This document shows, one piece after another, positions 25,044-36,289 of a DNA stretch of 64,000 nucleotides (position 1 is the stretch's first letter; every line of letters begins with the position of its first letter). Under the pieces are notes generated by a model. That model searched no databases. It was not told the DNA's origin and worked only from the letters and a program-made list of their open reading frames with translations. The stretch spans positions 10,698,310 through 10,762,309 of the forward strand of contig NC_135152.1 in NCBI RefSeq assembly GCF_050948215.1. The letters are read 5' to 3'. Made by a program: the position numbers and the translations under genes. The DNA comes from Halictus rubicundus (Eukaryota; Arthropoda; Insecta; Hymenoptera; Halictidae).

Positions 25044-25302
25044 TATACAGTGAATTCTCATTACGAGTCAGTGCCAATCTTACACTTTGGAGTCGGTGGA
25101 ACCACCCACACCACCGCGGTGAGGGGTCGAAGCTCGAGAGACGGCTCTCTACGTGCAACATTGTATCGGAGAGAGACATTTTCTCTTCAGTTTCCAGCGC
25201 GGCCTGTATATTTCAAACGCGAGGCTCGGCGAAAACCTCAGATTTCCTCTAAGAGTCAGTCACCGGAACGGAGCAACCGACTCGTAACGAGAATTCACTG
25301 TA
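25044..25302. mobile_element. CAGTG-type Tc1 miniature element with near-perfect 24-base ends
   Basis: The left end at 25048 reads CAGTGAATTCTCATTACGAG and the inverted right end CTCGTAACGAGAATTCACTG stops at 25300, with TA on both sides. The arms differ at about one position in the first 24 bases, so the insertion is comparatively recent. The first ten bases match the elements at 3120 and 10248, but the interior does not, so this is a second subfamily sharing only terminal sequence. The interior (253 bases in total) is non-coding. Confidence 0.87.
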
Positions 25303-26465
25303 CTTCGCGGAACCAGCTGCGCGGACATGCGTGTGTGAACGTGTGGAAGATTGTACTTGGGACCAGGATGGTCTACGAGTGTGGTCTTCGTGTACTTTCA
25401 CTGGAGGAGAATGATTGGAAGCTTGTAAAGCATAACTCCTTGGACTACGATTTATTTTACCGTTGCACCGATTAGAAAATAATCGCCGTGCGTGATGTCT
25501 TCGAAGAATGAAGTCCACTTGCGTTTACTGTACGCCTATGCAGTCTCGAATGGCTGCACGTCGACAGCAACAAAATAGAATTTGATTTCGACCCAAAGGG
25601 AGTAGACAACATACACAATTAGAGTAGATTCTGCTCGAAATCTTCACGACGTGTCCCAATTTCCTAAACTCGACCACCCGAGACTATGAGAAGGTGTCCC
25701 AGCGAGGTGGCCAGGGTCCGTGAATGCTGAGGAGCGCCTCGAATAGTTTCGCGTATCCTGGTACCTGGATACCTTCGCCGGCGTAGCCCCGTAGAATTCG
25801 TGTCGATTCCACGGAGAAAAAGGAGCCTGGCCAGGGTCCGTGGAAGATGGGGTCCCGGGGTACGGGGCGCCATAGTCCTCGGTGGCGACAGAGGACAGGG
25901 GGCTCGGGGGAAGAGACAGGAGGCGCACGGCCCACGCCACGGATTCCACGGATGCAAATTCGCCTGAGCTATCGCCGCATCGTGAGCCTCTTCCTCGGTT
26001 CGGAACGGAAAAGACAACGAGGTACGAATATAAGAAGCGACCGTCCGCAGAATCCCGACGTGTACGTGCTACTCACGGGCACACGTGCATCCAACGTGCG
26101 CACACGTACGAACACGTACGAGACATTACGGTGCGCGGATTCGTCACGGTGTGCATTCATGTCGGTGTGCGAGGCACCGTTGGCACTTGCACCACGACCC
26201 GCCGGGATCGCTGTGGAGGATGCATGATGTATATCCGCCACCGGGTTCTGCAGTGGCGAATATGCAAAACCGGTGGCGTGGCCGCGCAGGGGTCAAGAAG
26301 CCTCCCCTTTCTGCGCTCTGCCCGTTTTCTCTGGCCTGCCCCTGTCTCCTACGGGATGCTCGTGTTCGGGCCCACCGAGGAACGAGCCCAGTCAATACAC
26401 GGAACAACGTCGTAAATCATTACTTTATATTTTGCTCTCTCCTTCTCCCCCCCTCCCCCTTCCCC
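25303..26465. other. GC-rich stretch with only weak coding signals
   Basis: A minus-strand frame from about 25949 down to a stop near 25646 is Pro/Ser/Gly-rich and contains two TDPG blocks (TDPGQAPFSPW and TDPGHLAGT), which come from a 15-base sequence TGGCCAGGGTCCGTG present at 25709 and 25829. A pyrimidine tract lies upstream of it on that strand. This could be a terminal exon or just GC-rich background. The 26050-26130 segment is rich in ACGT cores. Confidence 0.3.
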
Positions 26466-26492
26466 TTTCTCTCTCTCTCTCTCTCTCTCTCT
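26466..26492. repeat. (CT)n microsatellite
   Basis: CT dinucleotide tract within a longer pyrimidine-rich run. Confidence 0.95.
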
Positions 26493-26856
26493 GTCTTCTC
26501 GTACTCGGCCAGCTTCGGAATCCCCGGAGCAAGCGTCGCGCCTCGTTAACCCTTCAACGTGGGGTGGATTCTCTTGTTTCGAGGGAAATGGACGGCGTAC
26601 GCGGCTTCCGTAACCAGCATTTTACGGCGGACCTCCTCGTGTTCGAGAACGAGGTCGAGGTTTTTGTCTTTGAACGGAGACAACGGACTCGGAGATGTTC
26701 AACGCAGATGAACGGCAAAGCTTGGTGAATCAAACCCGATGGAATCCCTCCGTGTGAATGGTGATTCAACGGATGTCTACCGTAATAGTGTGTGCCACAT
26801 TTCAACAGGATGTGAAACAGTTCGTTGCTCGGTATGACATTGAGAGAATCGTCTAG

Positions 26857-27590
26857 TGTATCGAATGAAAGTTCCATTTTTCTAGGCAGAAGAAGAAGAC
26901 ATTCATCGCTGTATTTGGTAATGAATGCGGATGTTTATGCAATTTCCAATTTCTGCAGACAAATGTACAGAGAATGGAATGAAATAAAATCCGAAACTGA
27001 TAAAAATCGTACTGAACTCTATCGAATTTTGTATTATAGCATTTTTAGTATATCGAATGAAAGTTCCATTTTTCTAAGCAGAAGAAGAAGACCTTCTTCG
27101 CTGTATTTGGTAATGAATGCGAATGTTTTCTGCGGACAAATTTACAGAGAATGGAGTGAAATAAAATCCGAAACTGATAGAAATCGTACCGAACTCTATC
27201 GAATTTTATATTGTAGCATTTTTAGTATATCAAATGAAGGTTCCATTTGTCTAGGAAAAAGAAGATGATCTTCATTGCTGCATTTAGCAATGAATGCGGT
27301 TGTTTATGCAATTTCCAATTTCTGCAGACAAATTTACAGAAAATGGAATGAAATAAAGTCCGAAACTGATAAAAATCGTACTGAACTCTATCGAATTTTA
27401 TATTATAGCATTTCTAGTATATCAAATGAAAGTTCCATTTTTCTAAGAAGAAAGTAATCTTCGTTGCTGCATTTAGCAATGAATGCGGATGTTTATGCAA
27501 TTTCCAATTCTTGCAGACTTTACAGAAAATGGAATGAAATAAAATCCGAAACTAATAAAAATCGTACTATCTACCGAATTTAAAATTATT
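26857..27590. repeat. Tandem array, 178-194 base units, about 3.8 copies
   Basis: The marker TCGAATGAAAGTTCC (or TCAAATGAA variants) recurs at about 26861, 27053, 27231 and 27425. The intervals are 192, 178 and 194 bases. Units share GCGGATGTTTATGCAATTTC, GGAATGAAATAAAATCCGAA and ATCGTACTGAACTCTATCG. Unit two lacks about 14 bases. The first two units form one open plus-strand frame (26825-27268, motifs KSETDKNRTELYRI), which then hits a stop and shifts. The frame is therefore not conserved across the array and is unlikely to be a protein. Part of each unit resembles the ends of the hAT-type miniature elements in this window. Confidence 0.9.
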
Positions 27591-27635
27591 TAAAAATTCT
27601 CATAAGCCATAAATGCATAAAGATCTAGTAATGAA
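26918..27635. mobile_element. Possible hAT-type element carrying the tandem array
   Basis: GTAATGAA at 26918-26925 is followed by TGCGGATGTTTATGCA, and CATAAATGCATAAAGATCTA is followed by GTAATGAA at 27628-27635. This would be an 8-base duplication flanking degenerate versions of the TAGACTGCGGAT...ATCCGCAGTCTA ends seen at 42528, 51491 and 61805. The left end lacks the first bases, and similar sequence occurs in every tandem unit, so the boundary is uncertain. Confidence 0.4.
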
Positions 27636-27639
27636 CGAA

Positions 27640-30600
27640 TCACTCTTTAATCACTCTGTAACGTTGAAAGTCCTCGTTACCGGAAGGTTGCGGCGATTAG
27701 CAAGCTCCAATTTTCCAAAGAAGCGAATCCTCCTTCGCGCGTCACTTCGCGGTTCGTTAAGCCCCGTCGCGTATTAATTTCACGTGGTCCGTTCGAGTGA
27801 CCGAATTATGATCGCTATAGCTCGCGGGGAACGACACGGCTCGGTGGCTCTCGTTCGAAGGATAAGCGTCTCCGCGGTCAATTAAGGCGCGGGAAACGAA
27901 TCACGGGAATCGGAGCAAGGAAATATCGATTATTTAAAAGAGAGCTTGTAATCACATCCGCGGGTCCATTAAGAGGGGATCGATCTACCGTTACTGACCG
28001 GACTGCAATCGGTAAATGATGCATGTGGAAATGATTGCGCCGGCCGACATCGATTGGGGATAATGGCTCCCCAAGGAGAAAAGCGGCGTTTCCTTCCCCT
28101 GCCCCGCTCCTGGAAACCAGCCAGAAACTATATCGTCGGAAAAGGGTTAAAGCGGAGAAAACCAGGAGGAAAATGATTGGAGGATGTAGGACCACTTTAT
28201 CATTACGCGATGACCTGCTATTCCCGAATGGGCTGAGCTTGTCTACAATAGAATACTGGGGCGAACTCGTCGAGATTGAACTGCTGCCCGTGTAATTCTT
28301 CACCGTGAACTGTACTTTTGGGGCAGACGCGATCATTTCGCGAACTATCGCGGTTAATGCTTGTTGCGTGCCATCCTTGCGATTTGCAGTTGGTAGCAAC
28401 AACGCTGAATCAATCTCGCAGACTACGTATCCTACTGCCAATCGATAATCGTCTCGTTCTAACGAAGTCGTCGAACAGTAAAAATGGGATTTTGTTTAGT
28501 TGTTCTGGAATGCTTGTATTATCGATAAATAGCCATCGCAGTTTTCCATTTGCATTTCCTGAGTCTAATGAATCTAATAATGTCATAAAGCAGACGAGTT
28601 CTAGCATAATTCTTCGTCTTTTTTTTCAGAAAGAAAGCTCGTCTAATGATTCAAGCAAGCTGTATACGATCGCTCGAATGAGCATTGACGGGATTCCGTG
28701 AGCCTCGGAGGTTGCTGTTATTATACTTAACCCTCCGTAGAAGCAGTAATGGGCAAACTCGATTACGCTCGAAGTCGGGGCCGGCATTTTCGCGAGGATT
28801 TACGCGTATCGTAAACACTCGGCCACAGACGAATTAATTTATTTACGCGGCCCGTTAATCACCGCGTTCTCTTTATTAAGTGTTAGGCGCTAATTGAACG
28901 TCCCGCGTTCGCGTGGACCGCGGCGGAAATGATTACGGGGAGTACACCGTGGCGATTTTAATAAAGTAATTTATTATTTCTGCCACATTTTTTACCCGCA
29001 CGCCGATATAGTCCCTCTCGCTGATTTACGTTAATGACCAGCAAGAGAGACCGCGAACGGTTTCGTGAACGCTGCCGCGGAACCAATCGCCGTGCACCTA
29101 ACCGTGATAAATATCGATCCTGACAAGTCGTTAAAGGAGTGCCCGCGACTCCGACGCCGGAGTCGATCAAACGAATCGCACCGGCTGATTGAGATTTATG
29201 CTGATAACGTCGCTCGAGTTGTAAATACCCGTTGAAATGGAGTTATGCAAATCCATTAGCCGCCATTGTTTCGGCGACCAAACTTTCGCTCAACTGCTGC
29301 CGAAAATCGAGCAACAAACTTCTGAAACGTCCACCTTGCAACTAAGAATCCGTTTCTGCCTTCTCTGTCACTTTAATTCGATCTTGCAATTATGAAACTC
29401 GCGAAGCGTTGATCTTTAATGGACGAGAGACTCTTCTGTTGCTTTAATTTAATTTTCTAATGGCAAAAAGCATAGAGCATTGATCCTTGGTGGACTAGAA
29501 CTTTTTTATTATATTTTTCGGTAGGAGAGACATTCGTCTGGAAAGAATCGAACTGTAATTTGCGCGAATTCGATGTGAACATACAGAATTGAGAACAAAA
29601 TTCATTTTATCACAGAGAATCGCGAGTTTCGAAATATGGAATTTTGTAAAATGAAAGGCCCAACAACCGTAAACTTTCGTTACTTTTAAATTTCTTTAAA
29701 ACGCCGTCGATCAGTGAATTTAATTTTCCTTTCGTTCGCTGTCGCATATTTTTCCGTCACGTTGCGAATAAGTGGCCAATATTTTACTCGCTTTAAACTG
29801 CCCGCAAAAATATTATTTTAGCGAGCGATCAATTTCGCGATAAATTCGTCGATCACGCACATTTGCATAACACAATCGAGGGTAGACGTAGGTGGTCCAA
29901 AAATTACGGTCGTATTTCAAAAGCGGTGTGCCCCGGAGGGTTCGCCAGTTTAATTGGCGTTTTTTCGCGCGTCTTTCGTTCAATTTTTCGCGTGCTGATT
30001 TACGATCGATATTTTTCGGCGCGCTCATCACGGAAGAACGGTAGTCAGTTGCCAGATTTCTACGGTACGGAGGACAGTATTTATCCCGGCATAATGCGCG
30101 ACTGACACGCGCAGAGTTATGGTCGCCAGGCCGCAGGGACACGGCCGACGGATAAGATCTTCGAGCGAGCGATGCTGCCGCGACTTTCTTTTTCCGTCCC
30201 GCTTACAATATAAATTAACGATCCGCGGCGATGATTAACATTGCGCGACGCGATCAGCATACACGATGACGAGAGGCCTTCTTTAAACTCAGGCAAACCC
30301 GATGAGAAATCACGCGGCAACCTGAATCGCAAATCATTCATTATCCGCGGACTTTCTGCGGACGTCGATGCTGGTTAATGGTCGTCGGATGCGCGCTAAT
30401 TAATTAATTCCGTTCGGCGGAAAGAAGAAGTTGCCACGGCGGCTGGAATGATAAACATTTGAGGCCTAGCCGTGCCGTTCGGATCTCTGCCAGACAAATT
30501 GATCTCGAATGAAATCCCGAGTCTGGGGATCGATGACGGGTGTATTGATAGTGACGAGTCTCCTTAATCTTTCGCTTGATGAATCGTTCTGGCGCGAGCG

Positions 30601-31990
30601 CATGTGTAAATATAATTAACGATCGAGAAAAAGGCTGTACGCGTTCGTTAGCGATGACAAATTTCGTTGAGAGCGCGCCTCTCCATTCTGGCAGAAAATT
30701 GTCGATCAAAGTCGTCGGTATCGTCGACGATAGAATCATTTGTATGCTCAAATTGAAGACAGTAGTGTGCGTACATTAGCGTGTATACGAGCGTACATTA
30801 ATACACTCCAAATGACAGCTGCATACAGAATAAAACACCGCCACGTTGTTCGTTGTTACTAAAGCATTCAGCAGGTGAAACAGAAAATAGAAAAAATTAT
30901 CATTACTTACGACTTGTGATTATATTACTCGTGAATTACTACAATTATTAAGAACAAAAGTCTACGCAGCTGTCCTGTTACTTGCAATTGACTTGGAAAA
31001 TTTGTAAATAAATTCTTGTTCTTATTTTGCTCGGCGTAGAGCCTGGAAAAATAAATCCACGTGAAGAATTTAAGTCTGACGATAAAGTAGCCCACCCCTA
31101 ATTTTGCTCGCATCGCAACCCTGAATCCTTGAAGGAGCAGAATCCCCAAAGAATGCTATAGCGGTAGCAAAGGGAGGAAAAATCGGTACGGCCGAGCACG
31201 CGAGCCATAATTATTTGCTGGTACGGAAACTGGTGCATCGGGATGCACCGGAGATTCCCGTGCCCCTGGAGGCAGCGACGCTTGACCCAGTAGCAGTAAC
31301 CGTCGGACTGCAAGAGGCTCGCAAGTGGATAACTGCCATGGAGATCGCTCAAACCGAAGTCGACGGCCTGCGCCTGGTGGCCGTGGTGGCTAGAGTGCAA
31401 CCGTGCTCGACCTCTCCGTTCGAACCGATCTACGTTTCGACCTCTTCTACTTCGGTATCATTACTGGTTCGGTCTTCTGACTCGTGTAGGAATGCTTTCT
31501 CAGCATCCCCGTTCGACCGTTCTCCCGCGTTTGCCATTGCACCTGAGCCGCACACCTGTACGAGAGATAGTCGCCGATTCCATCCTCGATTGGATACGAT
31601 TTCTAGAGGTCGCGTACTTCATCCGCGATCCCATTCGACGCGTTTCTTGTACGCGGTACCGGTATCATCCTCAAACTATCTCTACCATTTTTATAACGGA
31701 ATTTATCCGAACAGAGCTCGGCAATAACGCTAAACCTTCGCAGACGAGAATTTCTTTTAGGTCGTTGCACATGGAATGACCGATTTCGGAATGCAAATTT
31801 TATCAAGTGTTTTGATCAAGAAATACTATTATAATCTACAAGTTTATGTAGATTATGTATATACAACTTTACATTTATTTCAACATCGGTCAACGTGGCC
31901 GACGTGTATTCTGTGTATGTGAGCGAAAAAATAAATATATTGATGGCAATATTGTGTGATGGTTGGTCAAAATGTGGTAGTAAGTAAACG
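27640..31990. other. Long gene-free stretch with one ambiguous open region
   Basis: Nothing can be named. Around 31125-31400 long frames are open on both strands at once; the minus frame has the higher G/C at third positions, and an AG acceptor (CACTCTAG) lies upstream on that strand, but no good donor follows. A hairpin with a perfect 10-base stem (ATAATCTACA/TGTAGATTAT, loop AGTTTA) lies at 31831-31856. The rest is ordinary mixed-composition DNA. Confidence 0.4.
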
Positions 31991-32003
31991 CACTAGTGGT
32001 CAA

Positions 32004-32202
32004 TGACTGTGGATCTTTATCCGTTTATAACAGAATTGAGTATATAAAATTTGAAATTGTAGGAAAATTTTTAAAATTTCAAACGTCAATATACTACTTT
32101 TCAACTATTACAATTAGCAAATGAAGAAATAACATTCTACTTGGTTTCCATTTGTTGTAATCGATGCAGACAATTTTTATTTTGCACGAAGAGCCGCAGT
32201 CT
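32004..32202. mobile_element. hAT-type miniature element, degraded
   Basis: The left end TGACTGTGGATCTTTATCC and the inverted right end TTGCACGAAGAGCCGCAGTC TA match the TAGACTGCGGATCTTTATGC family described at 42528-42728. It is about 199 bases. The flanks no longer show an 8-base duplication. Confidence 0.6.
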
Positions 32203-32519
32203 AATGATAGAAAAAGCTCAAAAATAGAGACGATGATCTAATAAACGAGGAAGGTGCACAACCAAAAAATTCAATATGTAGTATAATCGAGAAACTTGTC
32301 ATTTTTTTACAAAATATGACGATTACAATGATGGTTACTTTATTCTATAAGTTTTATCGAGAGCAAATTACGTTCGGACGTTTCCTCATACTTTCCTCAG
32401 GATGCTGAAGCCTGTATCGAAGTCTCATGCTCTGTGGAAAAAATAGAAATGTGTACTGATCTTCTGTCTCATTAGACGCGTTTCTTTCCAACGACAGAAA
32501 TGCTTCTTTCAAAATTGAA

Positions 32520-32790
32520 AATGTTGACAAATTGGAAAATTTCGATCCGTATAAAACAGTCGAATCTTAAAAAATCCAGGTGGTGAAACACGTGAGAAGT
32601 TTGAATATTTGAAAAATTGTCGAATCATGAATATTGGAAAGGCAGAAAAATGTAAAACTTCGAATATTAAAATACCGGGAAATCTGAATATTTGAATATT
32701 GAAAAATTATGGAATCTCTAAAAATGCGACAATTTGAAATTCGGAACTCTGAAAATTTGAATAGACGAAATTCGAATCGTTGATTCGTGC
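32520..32790. repeat. Degenerate short-period repeat (GAATATTTGAAAAATT-like)
   Basis: Short blocks such as TTGAATATTTGAAAAATT, GAATATTGGAAA and TTGAATATTGAAAAATT recur irregularly every 20-30 bases. This is low-complexity, decayed tandem DNA with no coding content. Confidence 0.6.
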
Positions 32791-33227
32791 ACAGAAATAT
32801 TTAGACCTTCGGAAACGTGACCATGGAAGTCCCGCCTCTTACCTCTTTAATGCAATCGTCCAAAATAACGCAACGTCTCAAGCTCGCTCGAGCCCGCGTT
32901 GACGCCGAAATGATTCTGCTTAGCGCTTTCGCCGGTCGTCATTCAGTGGCGTGTTCTGAAACCTCGGCAATTACCGCGGAACGCGAAAGACAGCAGGCCG
33001 GTGATTATTACAGGGTGCATCGTGTAATGCTCGCGGAGCATGGGGTTATCGCAATACGCGGCGGACCAGAAGAGAATGAAAAAACCGGTGCGCGCGGGTA
33101 CGTGACAATGCATCGTCATTACCATCTCGCCGGGCTCGCAAATTATACTTTCCGAAAGGGCCGGCGATCTTTCTCACCTCACGCGTTCATTTTTCAAGGC
33201 CGTGACAGAAGGCAGGACGCGTGCTCG

Positions 33228-33292
33228 CCTTGTCGGGCCGAGTCGGGCTGAGGCGGGCCGAGGCGGGCCGAGTCGAGTCGAGTCGAGTCGCG
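33228..33292. repeat. GC-rich minisatellite, GGCGGGCCGA and GTCGA units
   Basis: Ten-base GAGGCGGGCC-like units give way to four AGTCG units at 33271-33290. A (CCAG)n tract follows at 33453-33481 and a GCGATGC-rich run at 33625-33657. Open frames through this area come from these repeats. Confidence 0.85.
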
Positions 33293-33452
33293 CGGATCAC
33301 CAATTTTCCGCGGCTTTAGCCGGCTTAATGCCCGGTGTAAGCAGGTGCCAGCGGATACAAAACGGGCCCCGTTTAGCTTGTCTGCCACGTCCTACGTGAA
33401 GGCACCGCGATAATACGTTTATTACGATAGGCAATTTACGATACACCGCGCG

Positions 33453-33481
33453 CCAGCCAGCCAGCCAGCCAGCCAGCCAGC
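33453..33481. repeat. (CCAG)n microsatellite
   Basis: Seven CCAG/CAGC tetranucleotides in a row. Confidence 0.95.
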
Positions 33482-33930
33482 ATCCCCCGTTCGTCCCTTC
33501 TCTTTCGACGGGTCCGTAGCATCGCGAATAACGCGCGTCGATCATCAGGGTCCTTCTTCCGAGCATAATGCAACGTGTCGACGCACTTCCTCCTGCGGGC
33601 CGATCGACGAGATGCGATCCGATGCTTCGCGATGCATTGCGATGCGATGCGATGAGATCCGGCCGCATACGCAACGTCATTACACGCCGGTTTAACGGCC
33701 GGGCCCCGGCCGCGCTGCGCCTTGATTATGATCTCACTGTTGTCCACGATCCGAACGGCTAATGCGCTAACGGTTGCCCTAACTCCGACCATACCGCGGA
33801 ATTGAATTAGAGGCCGCGATCCCCGCGACCAACTTGCTACACGCTCGAGGTTGTGCGCCATGTTCGATCGCTTGTGACATGTGTAGGTCGTTTGACTCGT
33901 TTCAATAGGTTTCTCAACCCGTCTCAATTA

Positions 33931-34572
33931 TTATTCTAACAAAGCATTGGCTAGGTAGTACCACCTGGCGAGGGTAAAATCTGTATATACTTCTTTCAGA
34001 TGATTATCCGTATCATAAACTTGTTTCAATACTTTTGTCAACCCGTCTGTATCTAACAATGCATTCGGCTGGATAGTTCGACCGCATAGAGAGAAATGTT
34101 CCTGTCTTTGCAGGAACATACAAAAATCGTCAAAATCATCCAACTGGCGAGGGTAAAATCTGTATACTTCTTTCAGATGATTATCCGCATCATAAACTTG
34201 TTTCAATACTTTTGTCAACCCGTCTGTATCTAACAGTGCATTCGGCTGGATAGTTCGACCGCATAGAGAGAAATGTTCCTGTCTTTGCAGGAACATACAA
34301 AAATCGTCAAAATCATCCAACTGGCGAGGGTAAAATCTGTATACTTCTTTCAGATGATTATCCGCATCATAAACTTGTTTCAATACTTTTGTCAACCCGT
34401 CTGTATCTAACAGTGCATTCGGCTGGATAGTTCGACCGCATAGAGAGAAATGGTCCTGTCTTTGCAGGAACATACAAAAATCATCCACCTGGCGAGGGTA
34501 AAACCTCCATACTTCTGTCAGCTGATTATCTGTATTATCTGTAATTAAGTCATCCTTGATATCCCGGTCCAA
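33931..34572 (-). repeat. 177-base tandem array with an open frame through all units
   Basis: The units start at CTGGCGAGGGTAAAA on the plus strand at 33965, 34144, 34321 and 34489; the lengths are 179, 177 and 168 bases plus a partial unit. The middle two are almost identical. The minus strand is open for 213 codons and reads a 59-residue repeat with blocks FSLCGRTIQPNALLD, TDGLTKVLKQVYD and LKEVYRFYPRQ. The 9-base deletion in one unit keeps the frame; a 2-base insertion in the last unit (near 33985) breaks it just before the stop. I do not recognise the repeat as any family. Each unit also contains a hairpin, TGTTCCTG-TCTTTG-CAGGAACA (for example 34097-34118). It could be a decayed repeat-protein exon or a minisatellite whose unit length happens to be a multiple of three. 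Confidence 0.9.
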
Positions 34573-34649
34573 TGGGTAACACTGTGCCCAGTAAGATAAA
34601 GGGAAATGGGTGGGGATTTACATGAATTTACCAATGTCTACCGCAGGAT

Positions 34650-34725
34650 GTTCACCTTGCGCGGGTGATATCTTCTATGAGATGATCATCCGTATCATAC
34701 AGTCATCCCTAAAATCCTTATCGGA
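34650..34725. repeat. Degenerate outlying unit of the 177-base array
   Basis: GCGCGGGTGATATCTTCTAT then GAGATGATCATCCGTATCAT aligns with the GGCGAGGGTAAAA...CAGATGATTATCCGTATCAT part of the neighbouring units. It indicates that the array once extended further to the right. Confidence 0.5.
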
Positions 34726-34729
34726 CCAA

Positions 34730-36285
34730 TTGCAACCCGTAGGGCGCAGAAGGCGTCTCGACGAGCCGAACGGGCGTGGAGTTACCGCGACCCGGCCGCG
34801 ATACAAATTGACAAGGATCTAGCGCGGCTAACCTTGAGCCGGCAGCATTATTTATCGAATTAAGCGCCGGGGGAACGGTAGAGTGGGTAGAGACGGCCGG
34901 GACGTATCGTCCAGACGAGAAAACGGTCCGAGGCCGATGCTGGAAGGTGGATGCTGGTGCTAGTGGGGGCGTGCGATAGTTCAAGTCGTGAGCGGGCAGC
35001 CCCGCCCGACACGACCGCGGAGCATCTCCGTTCTGACCCCCGCTGACTTAGCGCGGGGCCTTAGCCGAGGGGGCCCTCCACCAACCCCCCGTCCCGTCTA
35101 CCACCCCATCGCCGCGGTCCCACGAGGTCCAGAGACGACCTCCGTCTCCCTTCCTCTTTCTTTATTTCCCTGTCGAACCTCGATCCTCTTCCGTCCCGCG
35201 GCTCGCTCGGGTCCCGGGGGCCCACTGAGAAGGCCCCATGGCTCTCTCGTCTTCTCCCGAGGCCGGTACCCCCGATCCTCTTTTCTCGAGTTCAAGTCTC
35301 GCTCGCTCTCCCGGTCGCGTTTGCGAGTCAGCTTGCGGCTCGAGCCACCCCACCCTGGGGCCTTAGCGTTACGCCAAGGGCACCGTGTGCTCTCGGGCCC
35401 CGTTCCAACGAGCCTCGCCGGGGCCCCCCTTCTGCTTCTAGGGTGGGGATCCACCACGGACGCGGCTCCTTTCCACCTCTCCGAGCCGTGGTCGACGCTA
35501 GAGCCGATCGACGAAGGAACAGAGGAGGGGGATGGGGAAGAAGCAGCAAAAGCAGAAGAAGAAGAAGAAGAAGAGGAAGGAGATGGAGGAGGAGGAGGAG
35601 GAGGAAGGCAGTGATAAGTGTGGGAAGGGCAGGTTGCATAAGGTCTAATATTATGCAAGCGCACACAGGCCTGAATGCGTTAGATCCCTTGGGTCCTGGC
35701 ATCCCCCACCACCGGAGCACCGCGTCGAGATACTCTACACGGCGTACACGCAGAACATAAGGCCCCGGGTACAAGGGAACGGTTCTCCTGAACGTCAGGG
35801 TTCAGGGTTTGCCGGTGCACGTACGTACGGATTCGCGTGGCCGTGTGCGAGCCCTCATCCTCCCCTCTTCTCTCTTTCTCTCTTCTAGCCTCTGTGTTTG
35901 CATCCGTGTGTATACCTTTACCCTACCTGCATAGAAATCGCAGGAGCGTTGAACCCAGGAAGTGGCCATGAAATAGTCATTCCTGAAAGGTTAACTCTCC
36001 TACCGCATCTCGCGGGGGCCCTGGGGTCGAGCCTGAAAGTCCGGAAAGTCCGCGGACGCTGTGGACCAACGGGAGAGACGGATGAGAGATGCGAGTGGGT
36101 CGACGGAGCGGATGAGAAACGGGGGACAAGGCTGGGAAGAAGAACCCGGGAGGGGACTCAGGGAAACCGTGGTCATTCTCCGACGTTTAGGCTACCCTAC
36201 CCTGTGGGACCTGCCGGCTGATTGTTCCCCATCGGTCGGGGAGTCGGTGGGATACCTTATGGCTACCGCGTTTCATACGATGGGG
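34730..36285. other. GC-rich, repeat-biased stretch without a supported gene
   Basis: Frames of 190-210 codons overlap on both strands between 34988 and 35664. They are Pro/Arg/Ser/Gly-rich, and the plus frame ends in Glu and Gly runs from the purine repeat at 35546-35612. Neither shows a family motif. I regard them as composition-driven. Confidence 0.45.
35546..35612. repeat. (GAA)n/(GGA)n purine-rich repeat
   Basis: GAA triplets followed by GGA triplets; a compound trinucleotide repeat. Confidence 0.93.
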
Positions 36286-36289
36286 AACT

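Noticed and set aside
33436..33927. 163-codon minus-strand frame
   Set aside because: It crosses the (CCAG)n and GCGATGC repeats; the Ala/Gly/Trp runs are repeat translations.
34988..35664. Overlapping frames of about 200 codons on both strands
   Set aside because: Driven by GC-rich and GAA/GGA repeat DNA; Pro/Arg/Ser composition and no domain.
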